Of a DNA stretch of 64,000 bases, positions 45,621-58,400 are shown piece after piece. The DNA is taken from the NCBI RefSeq assembly GCF_047495875.1, contig NC_092471.1, positions 13,227,001 to 13,291,000 of the forward strand. Direction: 5' to 3'. The first letter of the stretch is position 1. Each line of letters opens with the position of its first letter. Origin of the DNA: Pithys albifrons albifrons (Eukaryota; Chordata; Aves; Passeriformes; Thamnophilidae). Position numbers and translations under genes: made by a program. The notes beneath the pieces were generated by a model that saw only the letters and a list, made by a program, of their open reading frames with translations, did no database searches and was not told where the DNA came from.

Positions 45621-48209
45621 TCTAGGCTTGTTTTTTTCTGGTGTTTTTTATCATGTTGGAAGTAAACTGCAAGTGGTGGGCTATATCCTCATGGTACATC
45701 ACCTCTGCTGTGACTACACTGAAGACTTCACTTAAAAAACCAAACCAAACTGGACTTGGTAAGAAAACAAGTACCATTATGAAAACTTTATGGTAAAAAT
45801 GACATATATTTGGACACATGCACTCAACATGCTCCTTAAGGTCACTCAGCAGCTCACCTCGAGGCAGTGCCCTGTGCCCCTGGCTCACTCAGCATGGCTG
45901 GGGTTTGCCCTTTTTGGCTGGTTTTTGGTCCTGTTTGCTGTCCCAGGTTTCCTGCAGTTTTCTTTGGATTTTCACACCCACTAAATGACTCTCCCACGCA
46001 GTGCAAACTAAGCTTTTGACCTTTGTATAATGATGCAATGCTCAGTCTCACACTCAAAAAGGGTGGTTTATATTTCAAACAAATTACTTCTGACTCATGT
46101 TTTGTGCAGAAATAAAACTCTTCCCAACTGCACAAGATCTGGCAGGTAGAAGCTCTCTACAATACCCACTTACTTCAGCAGATGTGATCTCTCAGCAAAC
46201 GGACATTCCTTTTTTGTTTTCTACCATAAATGCTTCACTTGGGGAATAATCTGAATCTGCTGTGGGGCTTCATGCACATGAATGAGAGTTGTTGATTCCT
46301 TCTTTCTAGCTTATAGAAAACCAGCTGTTCTTGGTGTTACTACAGTACAGCATATGAATTAGTACAGCTTTGCCTGGAAAATGGAAGCAATGAAACACTT
46401 CTTGTTTAAAGCTTTCACTCCTTGAGAAGGCTGCCTGTGCAGGGAACAGAACCAGGCAGATAGGAGCGTTTATGAGCTTTAAAAGTCTTCTTCCATTTTA
46501 ATGAAACAACAAAAAAATACTTGTATCTACAAAGGAGAAAGAAATGTAAATTCAGCTCTGAAACGACTATAATGGCAAAGTGTCTGATGCTGATGATTCA
46601 CTTGACTTACTCTACAAGGAAAAAATGTGTCAGCTGGTTACCAAGGCTTCACCCCGTTCTGGGACACTGCATTCAGGTTCCCCCTCTCCCATGTCATTGA
46701 CAAGAGGAAAATCCTACAGGCCAACTGCAACTGCTTGCTGTCTTTGCACATTCCCTTTATACCCACCAGAGTCAAAACCAAAACCCAAAGCACAAGTTCC
46801 AGCTTTTGAAACAGAACTTAATAGTCCTGTCCAAGGTGCATCAGACAGGAAACAGAGTTCTGCTCTTTCCTTAACTAGTTCAATACTGCCTTATTGAACA
46901 ATAAAAAAGTAATGACAGAATTAGCTGTTAAATCAATAGGAAAAAATCTGATTATCAGGAAGCAGACTGAGTATGGCAGCAGTCACCCCCTCAATGTAAA
47001 GCAATGCTTTAACTAGCACATACGAGCTATAGAATACTTTTGAATATTTCCATGCTAAGTACATACAAAGCCATCCATTGTGCTGACACACAGAACACCA
47101 GGACCCTCCCCCAGTGCTCTCCCTGCAGATCAGAGACTCGCTGAGCTGTGTTCAAACTGGTGGATATGCAGCCAGTCAGCTGAAATAACTGGTGTTCTTC
47201 TATGAAAAACCAAATTCTGAGTTTAGCTTCAGGAATCCAAGCTTTAAAAATCTCAGAATGCCCAAGCTAACCCAGTCATCACTTTTCCAATAATTACAGA
47301 GAAAATGTTGTGATTATTAGCAACAATAAAGAGAAAAACTTCAAAAGATTTTCTTTAGCACTGCATTTTAGAGATAATGTGCTTTACTTTAATATACAGT
47401 TAAAATGTCAAGGAAATCCAAAGTATGGAAGAGTTTAATTCAATACCAGCTCAACATATTTTGGCAATGTAAAATTCACTGCTGGGACACTGTTCAGCAG
47501 AACCATTTTTACAGGAAAATGTCTTTCATGTATTTATAAAAAGTCTGAGGTTGAAGAGATGCAACACTGCAAGCCTTTCTAAACTCCGTAATTGTAGGTG
47601 AATATCTATTATAAAAAGCATTCACTACAGTAAAAAGGACATGTTGAAATACCCTGCACTGCACAGTAAACGTGTCAGACTGGATACAGCACTTCAGCCT
47701 TTCCAGCTGGATTTGGGAAAGTGCTCAGCAGCTCACCTTGCTCATTAACCATGTGCTGTGTGGAGTTATTGCAGAGAATGAGACAGGAAAGTGCTGTCGC
47801 ATGTTAGGAACAAACGTGCAGTAACAAATGAATACTCACAGTCAGTAAAACCCACAATCAGCACATAGAAGCAACTGGCTCGAAGAATGGGGCTTAATTC
47901 CCACCAGCAGAACTCAGAGCAATACAAGCAAGAGCTGCAATATTTTAAGTGTCCTAAGGAGAAGAACCAGATTTTCATGAAACACAGCAAGGAAAACAAC
48001 CCAGGGAAAATTTGCAGCATGCACAGTTTCTGGGCCTTCCACGAAGCCCACTGAATAATGTTCTAAAAGGTGGAATGTTACAGTAATCAAATCTCTCTGA
48101 TAGGAATATTTTTGGGGGAGATGAAAGAAAGTTGTGAATATATATTTTACATGAAAACACAGTTAAATTATTCATTTATGGAAAAAAAGCTAGTAGGAAC
48201 TTAAAAAAC
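45621..48209. other. Intergenic region between convergent genes
   Basis: About 2.6 kb lies between the proposed 3' ends of CD99L2 and MTMR1. It is AT-rich, with no recognised exon, repeat or RNA gene. A further plus-strand AATAAA at 46,900-46,905 could extend CD99L2 transcripts. A 105-codon open frame just before it starts at GTG, has no known relatives and is probably chance. Confidence 0.55.
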
Positions 48210-48224
48210 AAGAAGCCAAGAGGC

Positions 48225-48230
48225 TTTATT
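48225..48230 (-). terminator. MTMR1: Candidate distal MTMR1 polyadenylation signal
   Basis: Plus-strand TTTATT is AATAAA on the minus strand. It is followed, towards lower coordinates, by a T-rich minus-strand sequence. A second equally canonical copy at 48,618-48,623 would give a ~680-nt UTR instead. Confidence 0.45.
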
Positions 48231-48847
48231 TCAAGAAAACCAATTATAATCATATTATTCAAAAACTTTGTCAAACAAAGTCATTGCAAGTTAAGGTCCT
48301 CAAAAGATTTTGGACAGGCAGGATCCGTTTTCTGAACATACAGCTTAACCCCACAGGAGGATGCATATGTTTAACATCACATACACATGGGTATAAATGC
48401 ACAGTTTGCATTTTGTGTGGACACTTTGAAACAAAATACACTTAACAATGTGGAGCTATACAGATTATACAATTTACACAGCTGGGTGTCATTCCAGCCC
48501 CAAATATTACCATTTGCTAGAAAACAAACTTTTACTTTGTACAAGACCTTGACATGAGTAAGTTTACCCCTTGCTCAGGAGGCTGAAACTGAACAATAAG
48601 CTAAACAGTCAAAAGACTTTATTTCAACTTGTACAAAAGGCATTAAAAAACCTAAAATACATGCTTTACCAAATATATTACATCATACAAGTCAGTGTGG
48701 TGTACTCAATAAATCCAGCTTAACTTCATCCACTTTTAATGGCATATTTAGTTGAAATGTAAAACTGACTACACTGGAAAACATTTATTTTAAAATCAAT
48801 TTCCAAGTGCATTACCTAAAAAAAATAAATTGCTCTAGGAAAAAAAA

Positions 48848-48861
48848 TATATATATATATT
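48848..48861. repeat. (AT)n microsatellite
   Basis: A short uninterrupted AT dinucleotide run inside the MTMR1 3' UTR. It is a simple repeat. Confidence 0.85.
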
Positions 48862-49282
48862 ACTGAGTGAAACAAGGAGCTCCCATTCAGAAAAACATCC
48901 TTTGTAAGCATCATGTGGCATTTCATCTGATTCTCTCAACCAGGCATGGTACCCTAGGCAATGTGAGAGGCATTTTTCTGTATGTTTGGCAGATGGATTC
49001 CTTTTTAGGATGGTTAAATTGTTAGTTGCTCAAAACAAAGTTTAATTTCACAATTGGTGATTTAGCTAGAATGTCAAAACACATGTGGGAACTGCCAACA
49101 AGAAAATACATCACATCTATTGAAGCTCTTTTTGGCCTCATCGTGATAATATCAGACACAGAATAAGGCATGTAGATCATAGCAATTACAAGTCACTCAC
49201 AATCCTTTTGTGATGGAAAAGCATTTCACGCTCCTCTCTGTATTACCTGACACTGAATTTTTCACATGGCTTTTGTTACACA

Positions 49283-49447
49283 TCACACAGAGGTGTGCAC
49301 TGGCGTGGCGGAATGGGAAGGAGATGAACCCCTGTCAGAGGAGGAAGAAATGGAACGTGTAGCAGCTTCCCGCTGCAAATCTTCAACCTTCTTCTGAAGC
49401 TCTGTCCGGATGGCCAGGAGCTCCTTAAGATTTTGGTGGATTGGAAC
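49283..49447 (-). CDS. MTMR1: MTMR1 last coding exon (coiled coil, PDZ ligand)
   Basis: It encodes 54 residues plus TGA. The exon starts [20 protein letters not shown] and continues as a heptad-like helix, giving a coiled coil of about 25 residues. A Ser-rich segment follows, ending VHTSV, a class I PDZ-binding motif (T-x-V). The minus-strand acceptor is CCTGGCAG after a long T tract. Confidence 0.93.
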   Translation of the reverse strand, partial: VPIHQNLKELLAIRTELQKKVEDLQREAATRSISSSSDRGSSPSHSATPVHTSV

Positions 49448-52400
49448 CTGCCAGGTAAAAAAAGAAAAGGCTTATTTTGACTCTCATAGTGCATTATCTT
49501 CTCCAGCAATGATTCTGCTGTTGCCTTCAGGAACACAAGGAGTCCAACATCTGTGACTTTCAGTACATCAATATTTAGGGAAAGTTCTTTAGTCATTTGA
49601 AATGAAACATTTCAGGAAACTGTTCCTTTCTAACAACACAGTTGGCAGGAGACTATTCAAAAGTGTCTGCAAATGGTCTTGATGGAATACCAAACATATT
49701 CCAGTAAATGTACCTGTATCCCTTATCAATACCACTGTCAGCTGAACTTAAAATGCCTCTCCAGGGAACTATTTCCCCTGTCTGTTGGGACAGGACTTAT
49801 CATATAAAGCGTAGAGTTCACAAAGCTGGCTCCATATGGAGCATCTTGTTACTCTTCTAGCCAGGCATCTTTCCAAGAGCCTGACCCCTTGCAGTGAGAA
49901 GAGTGCAGCAGCCAAGTGAATGGTGCTTGCTGGGAACCTCCCAGAGTCACACTCCAATAAACCTTTCATAGCAGTGGGTTGTTCAGGTTTCTCCTCCTGA
50001 TAGTACCCAACAAACACCAGAGATGCAGCACTTGCACCAGAGTTCTCAGCATTTTTCATGTTCATCTGAAACATTGAATTATATCATGGCCAAAGGAAGA
50101 TTCAAGCCACACTGGGTTTTGCAGCTGGATTTTTTATCTCAGACAAGCTAAGAGAGACCTCCCCCTCTTTCAAATTCCACAGAAAGGCAAAAAACCAGTT
50201 TGACTGTAAACTGCTTTTAATTTATTTTATCCTGTATAAACTCTAATTGTTTATAGCTTTTGGAAAGAGCAAGATGGGAAAAGAATTTAATGGGGCTGAT
50301 GCAACAGTCATGGGGAAATGCAGCACTGGGAAACCTGTGGATTACTAGATGTTGTGAGTACTTACACCCTGGGCTTCTGGAATGCCAGGCTCCAGGGAAT
50401 TGCATTCACCCACTATTGCCTCCTACTGCTCAGAAGTGATTACAGGGCTGGGATGAACACCTGAGCATGTAATTTTTACATGATGCTAAATGAAGGAATA
50501 GCAAACATCAGAAGGGGTTTCTCTTCTTGCCATTAACACGTAACTGAGTCACAATTTACTTTTTTGTGAATTCTGGCCTTTTAAAGGAACTACATCAAAA
50601 TCCCTGCTTTGGTATTTCCAAAACCTAACAGTTGTGTTTCTGACACAGAAAAATACCATTTAATTTCTAACTTTAGTTCTAACTTAAAACAATAAAATAG
50701 TGCCAGCAGTCTTTTTAGGTCAACAATTTTTTTGGCCGTACCCTTTTTTCTTGTTTGTGGCTTAGCCCATGAACAGAAACTTCAGTGTATTCAAAAAGTG
50801 CTGCTCCCAGTACCCTGGGAGTCATCAATTCATCCAGCATGTCATCTCCAGCAATTTTAAAAGCATAACTTTTTGAGTCTTCAGCAGAACAATCGCTGCA
50901 CAGCACCAAGCTCCCAGCGACCCTGGAGCCCTGCTTGGCTGTGCAATGAATTCCCTCTCCTGCAATTATATCCTGCATCCACCACACAAACTCTTCACTG
51001 AGTGAGGCCACAAATCTACAGATGAGCCTCCTTCCCTAATCAAACACAAAGCACACCCTCCAGAAAGCCAGTCTCATTTTTGTTAGGCCATCTACAGAAA
51101 GTGTATACACCTGGAAACATGGCAAAACTGAGTCTGGTGATGAAGTTTGACCAAGATGCTGTAATACAGACCATGAAAAATTCAAGTTTCAGTGAATATG
51201 GAGACTTTCTACAATTAGCACCTCCTGTATTTATTTTTTCCCTCAATAAAAGATCCCTTCCTCACAGACTCCCACTTCAGATTTCTTTATGAAGACATTT
51301 TCCCTCAACACTCCCTAAGAGAGTGACTTCCCATTAGTCACACAAGCCCTGGGTCAGGGAGATCTGCACACCTGATTTCTGCACAGCTTAATCACGACTC
51401 AGCAAACACGGCCAGTTTCTCCTAGACATTTATCACAGGGGCATGAGCTGCTGTGTTCCACTGCAAAGGGCTCAAGCTCTCACAAAGAGCAGTTCCACAC
51501 AACCAGCTTTCGGGGAACCTGCTACAAATCCTTTCAGGATACATGACACAAAAGCTGCTGCAGAATCTGGCACGCTCTGTGAAGTGCTTCGAGGAGGAGA
51601 AGTGTGGCTGCACATCTTAATCCTTCTGCATTCCCAGAGCCTCATTCAGCAGACACATGCTCCAACTTTGACCCAAGTGCTGTTGTCCACATAGGTCTAT
51701 CTTGAGGAGCAGAACTGCCTTTAAATAAATTAGCTGAATAACAATAATGACATTTAAAAAGTCAGTGTCTAGTCAAGTCACACACAAGACTCTTCACTGA
51801 GATTGCAAAATTATGCTCTCAAAAAATTAGGAAGTATCAGAATGAAGATTACTTCTCCAAACTCAATTCAGCTTTACTGTACATCTGTATAAAACCATTG
51901 GTTACATAAACATTAAAATGCTGCTTTTCCCCTTGTATTCCGCATTTACTCAGTGGACAGTTTGATGCTACTTCATTAATGAGCAGTTATTCAATATTTA
52001 GTTTTCTTTGCAGTGTCTGACCCCACCTTTTATTTATTCTTCTGAACTTAAAATGCTTAAGTTTCCTTTTCTGTACTTTCATCTCATGTCAAGAAACAAA
52101 TTTATCTCTGTAGCACCCTAATGAGGTATGAGACTATGAACACTCCACTTTTACAGATAAGAATCTGAAGCCAGTACCTCCTAATTTTGTGCACCTTGGA
52201 TCTCCAACTGCTTTAACGGAGAACTTGGGAATTCTGCAATTAGGGCAAATGGGTATTAAGCAGGACACCCAGTAAATAAGGAGCACCCACAGGTGACAAC
52301 TCTGCTCCAGGTGAGCTCCCTTACAACAGAGGAATCCTGTGGCAAAGACAGGAAGAAACTTCACTTCTCTAGAACACCATCACACTCCCTCTCCCATGGG

Positions 52401-55400
52401 ACTACTCTTCCTCACATGCCTACTTTCCCAGGTTGTATTCCATGGGTTGAACAGAAAGCAAACACCTCAAGCATTTGGAGCACTATTCAGTCCTAGTTCC
52501 TATTCCCAGTTAGTCACAACTCTCAAAGATTCTGTATAAAATCCATCTCTCAGTCCTTTTATTTATTTTCAGTCCTTGAGAATTCACTGAGATTGTTGCA
52601 GCCTCAGATGTCTAAATTGGATGAATTTCTTCCAGGATATGAGCAGGCATGTTTCTGAAATGTAATCTCTCTTACCAAAATCCCATGTTTGCCCTAGAGG
52701 TGGAATATTTACAGAAAAATAGCCCCTTGCCCCAACAGAAGTAGTTCACAATACCATATTTTCATATGGGAAAACATTTTTCTTAGTCACATTCTCAAAA
52801 GCAACTGAGCCTTCTTGGACAAAGTTTTAAAAACAATTTAGTCAGACACACACACTTGGTGACTCAATACAAATCATTAGAGCCAAGCAAGGCTGTAAGG
52901 AACACACAGTAGAGTCTTATAATCAGGAAAAAAAAGGGTCACCTTTAAAATATTGGTCATGTTTTAATAATGGCGTGTTAGATGTAAACACTGCAAGACA
53001 GTTCTACATAAATACCATCATGCCATTTCACATGGTAGTGTAAACACAAAGGGTTTTCTGATGTCAGGCCTTTCCCAGGAAAGATTCTTTTTGGTTGCCA
53101 TTAACACAGAATCATGTAGAAGCACACTGATGTAAAACAATTCCAGAAATAGGTTTCACTCACTGAACTTCCAGTGTGCACTTTAATTTCATGAAATAAC
53201 AAGTCAGATTCAGCCTGGAGAAATCTTGAGCATTTTCAAGCAGCAGACAGTAACTGATTTTTTAGACACAAAGGTGCATGTTAAAATTACATACTCATGG
53301 GGTAAGGAAAAGGTAGTATAGGCAGCTGAAGTACTATAGAAGTCCTTATAAAAAGACCTGAAAACCAGCCTGGCATGAAAAGCTGTGTTTTTCCCTAGAT
53401 GTTTTCAATGCTGCTACTGTAATTCCTCTTTAAAAAACACCCCAAGAAATTCAAAAGTGAAAAAATGAAAAGACTGAGAAAGGGGGAAAATACCCAAAAC
53501 AAAGCCTCAACCTCAAGGTATGTGTTTGGGTTCTGTTTTTTTTTTTTTTAATTAAACTGTGAAGAGAACCAAATAGAACTGAAATTGTGCAGCTTTATGG
53601 AAGCCTCCTTCCATCTTGGAAGGAGGAAGAAAAGTGAAATGATGGAGCATCATCAAATGAATTCTGTCACAAAACCCATTAAAATAGAAGTAAAAAAGAA
53701 GTTTAGTTCATGTCCAGATTTCCTAAAGACTTATTCCCAGGCAGACCTGTTGCTGTCGGTGTCCAAATGCTTATCGACAACTACCTCCACTTTTGTCACC
53801 TCACACCATCCTATATCAGCACGTGATTCCTCTCTCAAAAAAGCCTTCAGAAGGAAATGGATCCAACAACCTTCACAATAACACCTGTAATGGCTTGCTG
53901 TGAACAAGGCTCTCCTTTACTTTGCCACTGTTTAGAATAAAAGGAAGTGAAAGAGTGACAGATTCTGTAAAGAACAAGAAGTTTGGAGATCGTTTATTAC
54001 AAGATCTTGTTGCCACCTTAACCCCAGAAGTGTGTACTTGCACAGCACAAGTAGTGTCTCCAAGGCAAGCTTTTATTACAGTCTTGTTAAGAAATCATGT
54101 AATTGATTTGCCTGACATGAATTTGTTGGGAGGCTGACAGCAGCTGTACTGTTTTCTGCTCTCTCATCCTGCCTCTCAAATTAGGAGTGGAAGCTCAAAA
54201 GATGACTCTGGACCCATCACCCAACTGCACTCAAGTTATTTGTGCTGAACCACTCCACAGATTTTCATCAGAGTGTGCATTCCTTCCTTTGTCACACCAG
54301 CATCCCCACAGTGATGCTGCCAGGCAACAAACACCTGGCTGCTACAGCCAGGTCCATCATTTCTGCCCATAATCCAGGGAAAAGCACAGACCTACTTCTG
54401 CTGCACGAGAGGAGCCTACACAGATGCTGCAAAATTGAGGGGGCCAAGTAACATTCTTCACTCAGAGAGAACCAGTTGTAGGTTCCTGTGAATTAACCAG
54501 TTAAAATGGGTGGGGGTTTATTTTCCTGATTAGCTGCCTTTGCTGCCTCTTTCATTCCAAAGCAGGTAGTTTTCCTACACTTTAAAGATAAGGTATCTAC
54601 TGCCTATACTGAGCTGAAAAATATTTAGAATACTGCTAAAAACATTCTTTATTGCTTAAAATACCATTGATATGAAACTATTTTTTAAACTGAATTACCC
54701 ACATACATCAAAAGCAGAACCCAGTGTAGTGTAACTCTCAGCACACATCACTTCACAGTTATAATAAATTATTCCTGCTGGGAAAAGATAAAGTTGGGTT
54801 TTTTTAATTATACCTGCACAGAAACTATAATTATCCTACACAGCATACATACTACATCCCATATAAATACCATCTAGATATAAGACAGCTTCATTTCCTC
54901 AAAAATTCAAACCTCTCTCTTCACAGAATTTCTACAGTTCACTTTCAGTATTGATATTCAGGTTTTCATTCCCAAGGAATCCTTCAGGATCCTCAAGTGC
55001 TTTTGGAAAGCAAAATTTGTCAACACAAGGATACGTACAAGAGAAATTATAATAGCTACTCACTTATAGTACTGCCAAGTCTTAATTGGATGGATATCTA
55101 CTGTGTATTACTGTACTAGCTCAAGGACAGTCATTCACGTGAAAATTGTTCAGCAGTGAATGCATTTTGTCTCGTTCAGCGAGCACACTTTATCTATTTT
55201 AGCAACACCAAAGAAAGGCTGCAGAGGAAAATGGTTATTTTAAATTCATTGCTTGACTTAAGACTGTCAGTTTTTCCAAAACCTACTCTGTGCATTGGAA
55301 AGACAACAATATCTTTCACTTGAGCTTTTTTGCTCATCTTCATGAAGAGCTGGAACTCTGACAGTCTTGCTTTTAAAGCCCAGTTAACTGGATACTCATA

Positions 55401-58400
55401 GCAAAAGGCTCTCAAATGATGAAGACAGTAGTTTTCAATAATAATCAGTATTTCCACACATTGTAGAGGTGTGGTCTTGAGAAACCAAGCAAACCCCCCT
55501 GGCCTTCTGGAAAACCAAGGATTAGCAAACAGAAATTATTATGAATCATACCAGGTGGGAATTGGAACAGAGATTTTTGCAAACAACTGCTAGATTCAAC
55601 CAGACTTGGGAAACTGCACATAGTACCAGCTGATGCCATTGCTTGTTAAAACCTACAGCTCATTTATATTTAGATATCTCATAGATGAGAGCAATTATTT
55701 GAGTGCTTGCCCTTCAAAATATGCTAGGAACTCCCAAAAATTAAGATTATTTGCACAGTACTGGTTTCTCTCATTTGGTGCACGGTTCTGATGCTGTGCT
55801 CATTAAAGGATACAGATCTTTTCTTTAATAACTACAGTCTCTCAGCACCCAGGATAAGCAGTTAGACTCTATTTTATTCCACATCAATTGAATGCTGAGA
55901 GGTTTATCTGTAGATGAAAGTCACCTGCAGTAAATCAGAATCTGGAAATCCTGACTTAGACACCCAGTTAGAGAGAAATTACAAGGCACTGTACAAAACT
56001 CACCCTATCTGACAAGAAACTCTTAGGTAACTTCAGGAATGAAATCTCCTTTGCTGGGGCAACACTCAGCTATCTAATCTACAAGGTGGCTCCTTCTGAC
56101 ACCACCTGCATCATGCAAAAAGATGGACTCAAGACTAGCAATGCTAAGCAATTCCAGAGCCACACAACAGCTCTGTTGTGCCACACAATGGTGTTAACAT
56201 CAAATGTACAAACTTAAAAAAATATTTCAAGCAATGTCAACATGCTCAGAGAGGAACACACCAAGCAATGTGATTGATGGCAGGGATAAATAATATCAAC
56301 ACTCCACATGCCATGCAGTAAGTTCTATGCAGTAAATTCTGTGTTATCCTGTTATATGCAGGATAAAGTATGTCAATAATTATGTTTTCCAGTTTATTCT
56401 CAGCAATTTTCCCAGTGACACTTAGCATCTTATTTGTTCTTATACAATATTTTGTTTTATTGACACTGAAGTTCAGCTGACATGTGATCGCTCAACTGTT
56501 CAACACATCAAATCCTTCTGCAATTCTACACATAGAATAAAAGCAGCAATTGTGAGCTATTTATATGCTTTACAGTCATACCTGTATATACTCAACAAAT
56601 AGTTTTACTTTTTCCTACCTTTTCCTTTCATTTCACTAACCGAACTGCTCACTTACCAACAGACTTTCCATGGCTTCTCACAGAAGCTCCAGCACTGCCT
56701 TTAGCAGAAATCCCATTCCAGGAGCTGAACTGAATTTCTGGTTATAGATGGTGCAAGCCTTTTACTTTGGATGTCAGTCCACACCCAAAGAAAATAATGA
56801 ATTTGAAAAAATTATAGGGATTCCTATGATATTATCATGAACACTGTGGCCAAATTTTAGAGCTTGAAATAAAATTAGCAGGCATAGAAGAATAAAAAAC
56901 TCCACATAAAAAGAAAACAAAACTAAGCCCTGACCCTTGGCCTCCAAGGGTTAAAATGCCATTTTGCAGAAGGCATAAAAACAAGTCAATACATTCTAAT
57001 GGACTATGCAAAATCTGGCGACTAAAATATATTCTTTTCCTTGTCTCTCAAATAGCAAGACAGCTTGAATTGAATGGACCAGAACTTTTACTCATGCTCT
57101 GCATATATGAATAAGGGTATGTTAGTTCAAAAGTACTGCCCCTTCAGAAGTCATACTCAGGAACATCATTGTTGTGCTCTCCCCACCATCCAGTTGCCCA
57201 AGCAGACATCTAATGATGTCTGGCAGCCAGAACTCCTCAAACCAGTGTCAGAAAGAGGTCAGAAAAACTACACAGAAAATGAAAGGGAAGTATATATTGA
57301 CTGAAAAAAAATCAAAACATCATATTATCCTATGTATTCCAGACCAGTAAATTCATCTGTAAGCCCAGGAATAGGTACCCAGAGAGCCCAGCCTTTGTAA
57401 GAGAGAATGGAAGAACTTATCATATACAAATCCACATTTCTTCAACTTGAGGAAAGGACAAATGTGAAAAAAAAGTCTTCTCAGTCAATGAACTCAAATA
57501 AGATAGAACTTAAATCTATCTAAATTTCTCAGGACAAGAAGTCAATAATGATGTAACACCTCAAAACTCAAACCATGAAAAATGTTATTTCACTTAAGAA
57601 TTAGAATGACCTTGCTGAAGTACTACTTAGCAAAAGGAGAGTCTACAAGAAATGTCTGTGTTTAACCAAGAATTTTCCACAGTGTTCACTTCTCAGACTC
57701 CTGAGCTGGGAACCCTGTGGAAGGAGTCCGTGTGTCACCTCAGTGCAAAGGACCTACTGCAACACATAATCAGTAGGGCTCTTGATGCAAATAAACACCA
57801 TCAAACCCATCATCTCAGGTTTCCACAAAACTCAGATTGAACTGAAGATATACAATTCTAGCAAACTTTCTTTACAGAACATAAGAATAATGTTAAATTG
57901 TATGTTTTAGTGCAATAAAGAACATGCTCAGACCTTACCCCTCTGATAAAGGTCTGATGAGACAGATATTTGAAGACAGGGTACAACAATGCAAAAATAA
58001 ATGGTTATATCATGTTAGCATTCAGTCATCTCCAAATTAAAAAAAATTAAAGGTCATATGTGCTCATTTCCAGCAGAAAAGGCAATGAAGTGCAATGATT
58101 AACTTCTCTCAGTCCATTTAAAGATTCAAGCTCACTAATCAAGCTGAAATTAGAAAACCTAAAATATTGCCTCAAACCAAAACCTGACTCTCTGCTCTTG
58201 TGAGTTTTCTCTCCTGTAACACAAAGTTGGTTGAAAACAGGTATCAAAGATCCAATCTGATTATATTAAAGGACTATTATTCATCTTCCTTTAAATTAAC
58301 CTATTGGGCATTTTTCCTTTTTAGCGATCTCCTAGAAAATGATAAACATTTCCTAGTTTCCTAAAGATGTTTTTGCAGCTGATAAAACAGCACATGAAGT

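Larger units (their letters stand above)
48210..49282 (-). other. MTMR1: MTMR1 3' UTR
   Basis: About 1.1 kb follows the MTMR1 stop on the minus strand. Minus-strand AATAAA signals lie at 48,784-48,789, 48,618-48,623 and 48,225-48,230. The last is followed by a U-rich stretch and is taken as the distal end. An AT dinucleotide run lies at about 48,848-48,861. The UTR limit is inferred. Confidence 0.55.

Noticed and set aside
46580..46905. 105-codon open frame followed 3 bases later by AATAAA, between the two genes
   Set aside because: It begins at GTG rather than ATG, shows no domain or plausible initiation context and is Ser/Lys/Pro-rich. It could be chance inside a rare extended CD99L2 3' UTR.
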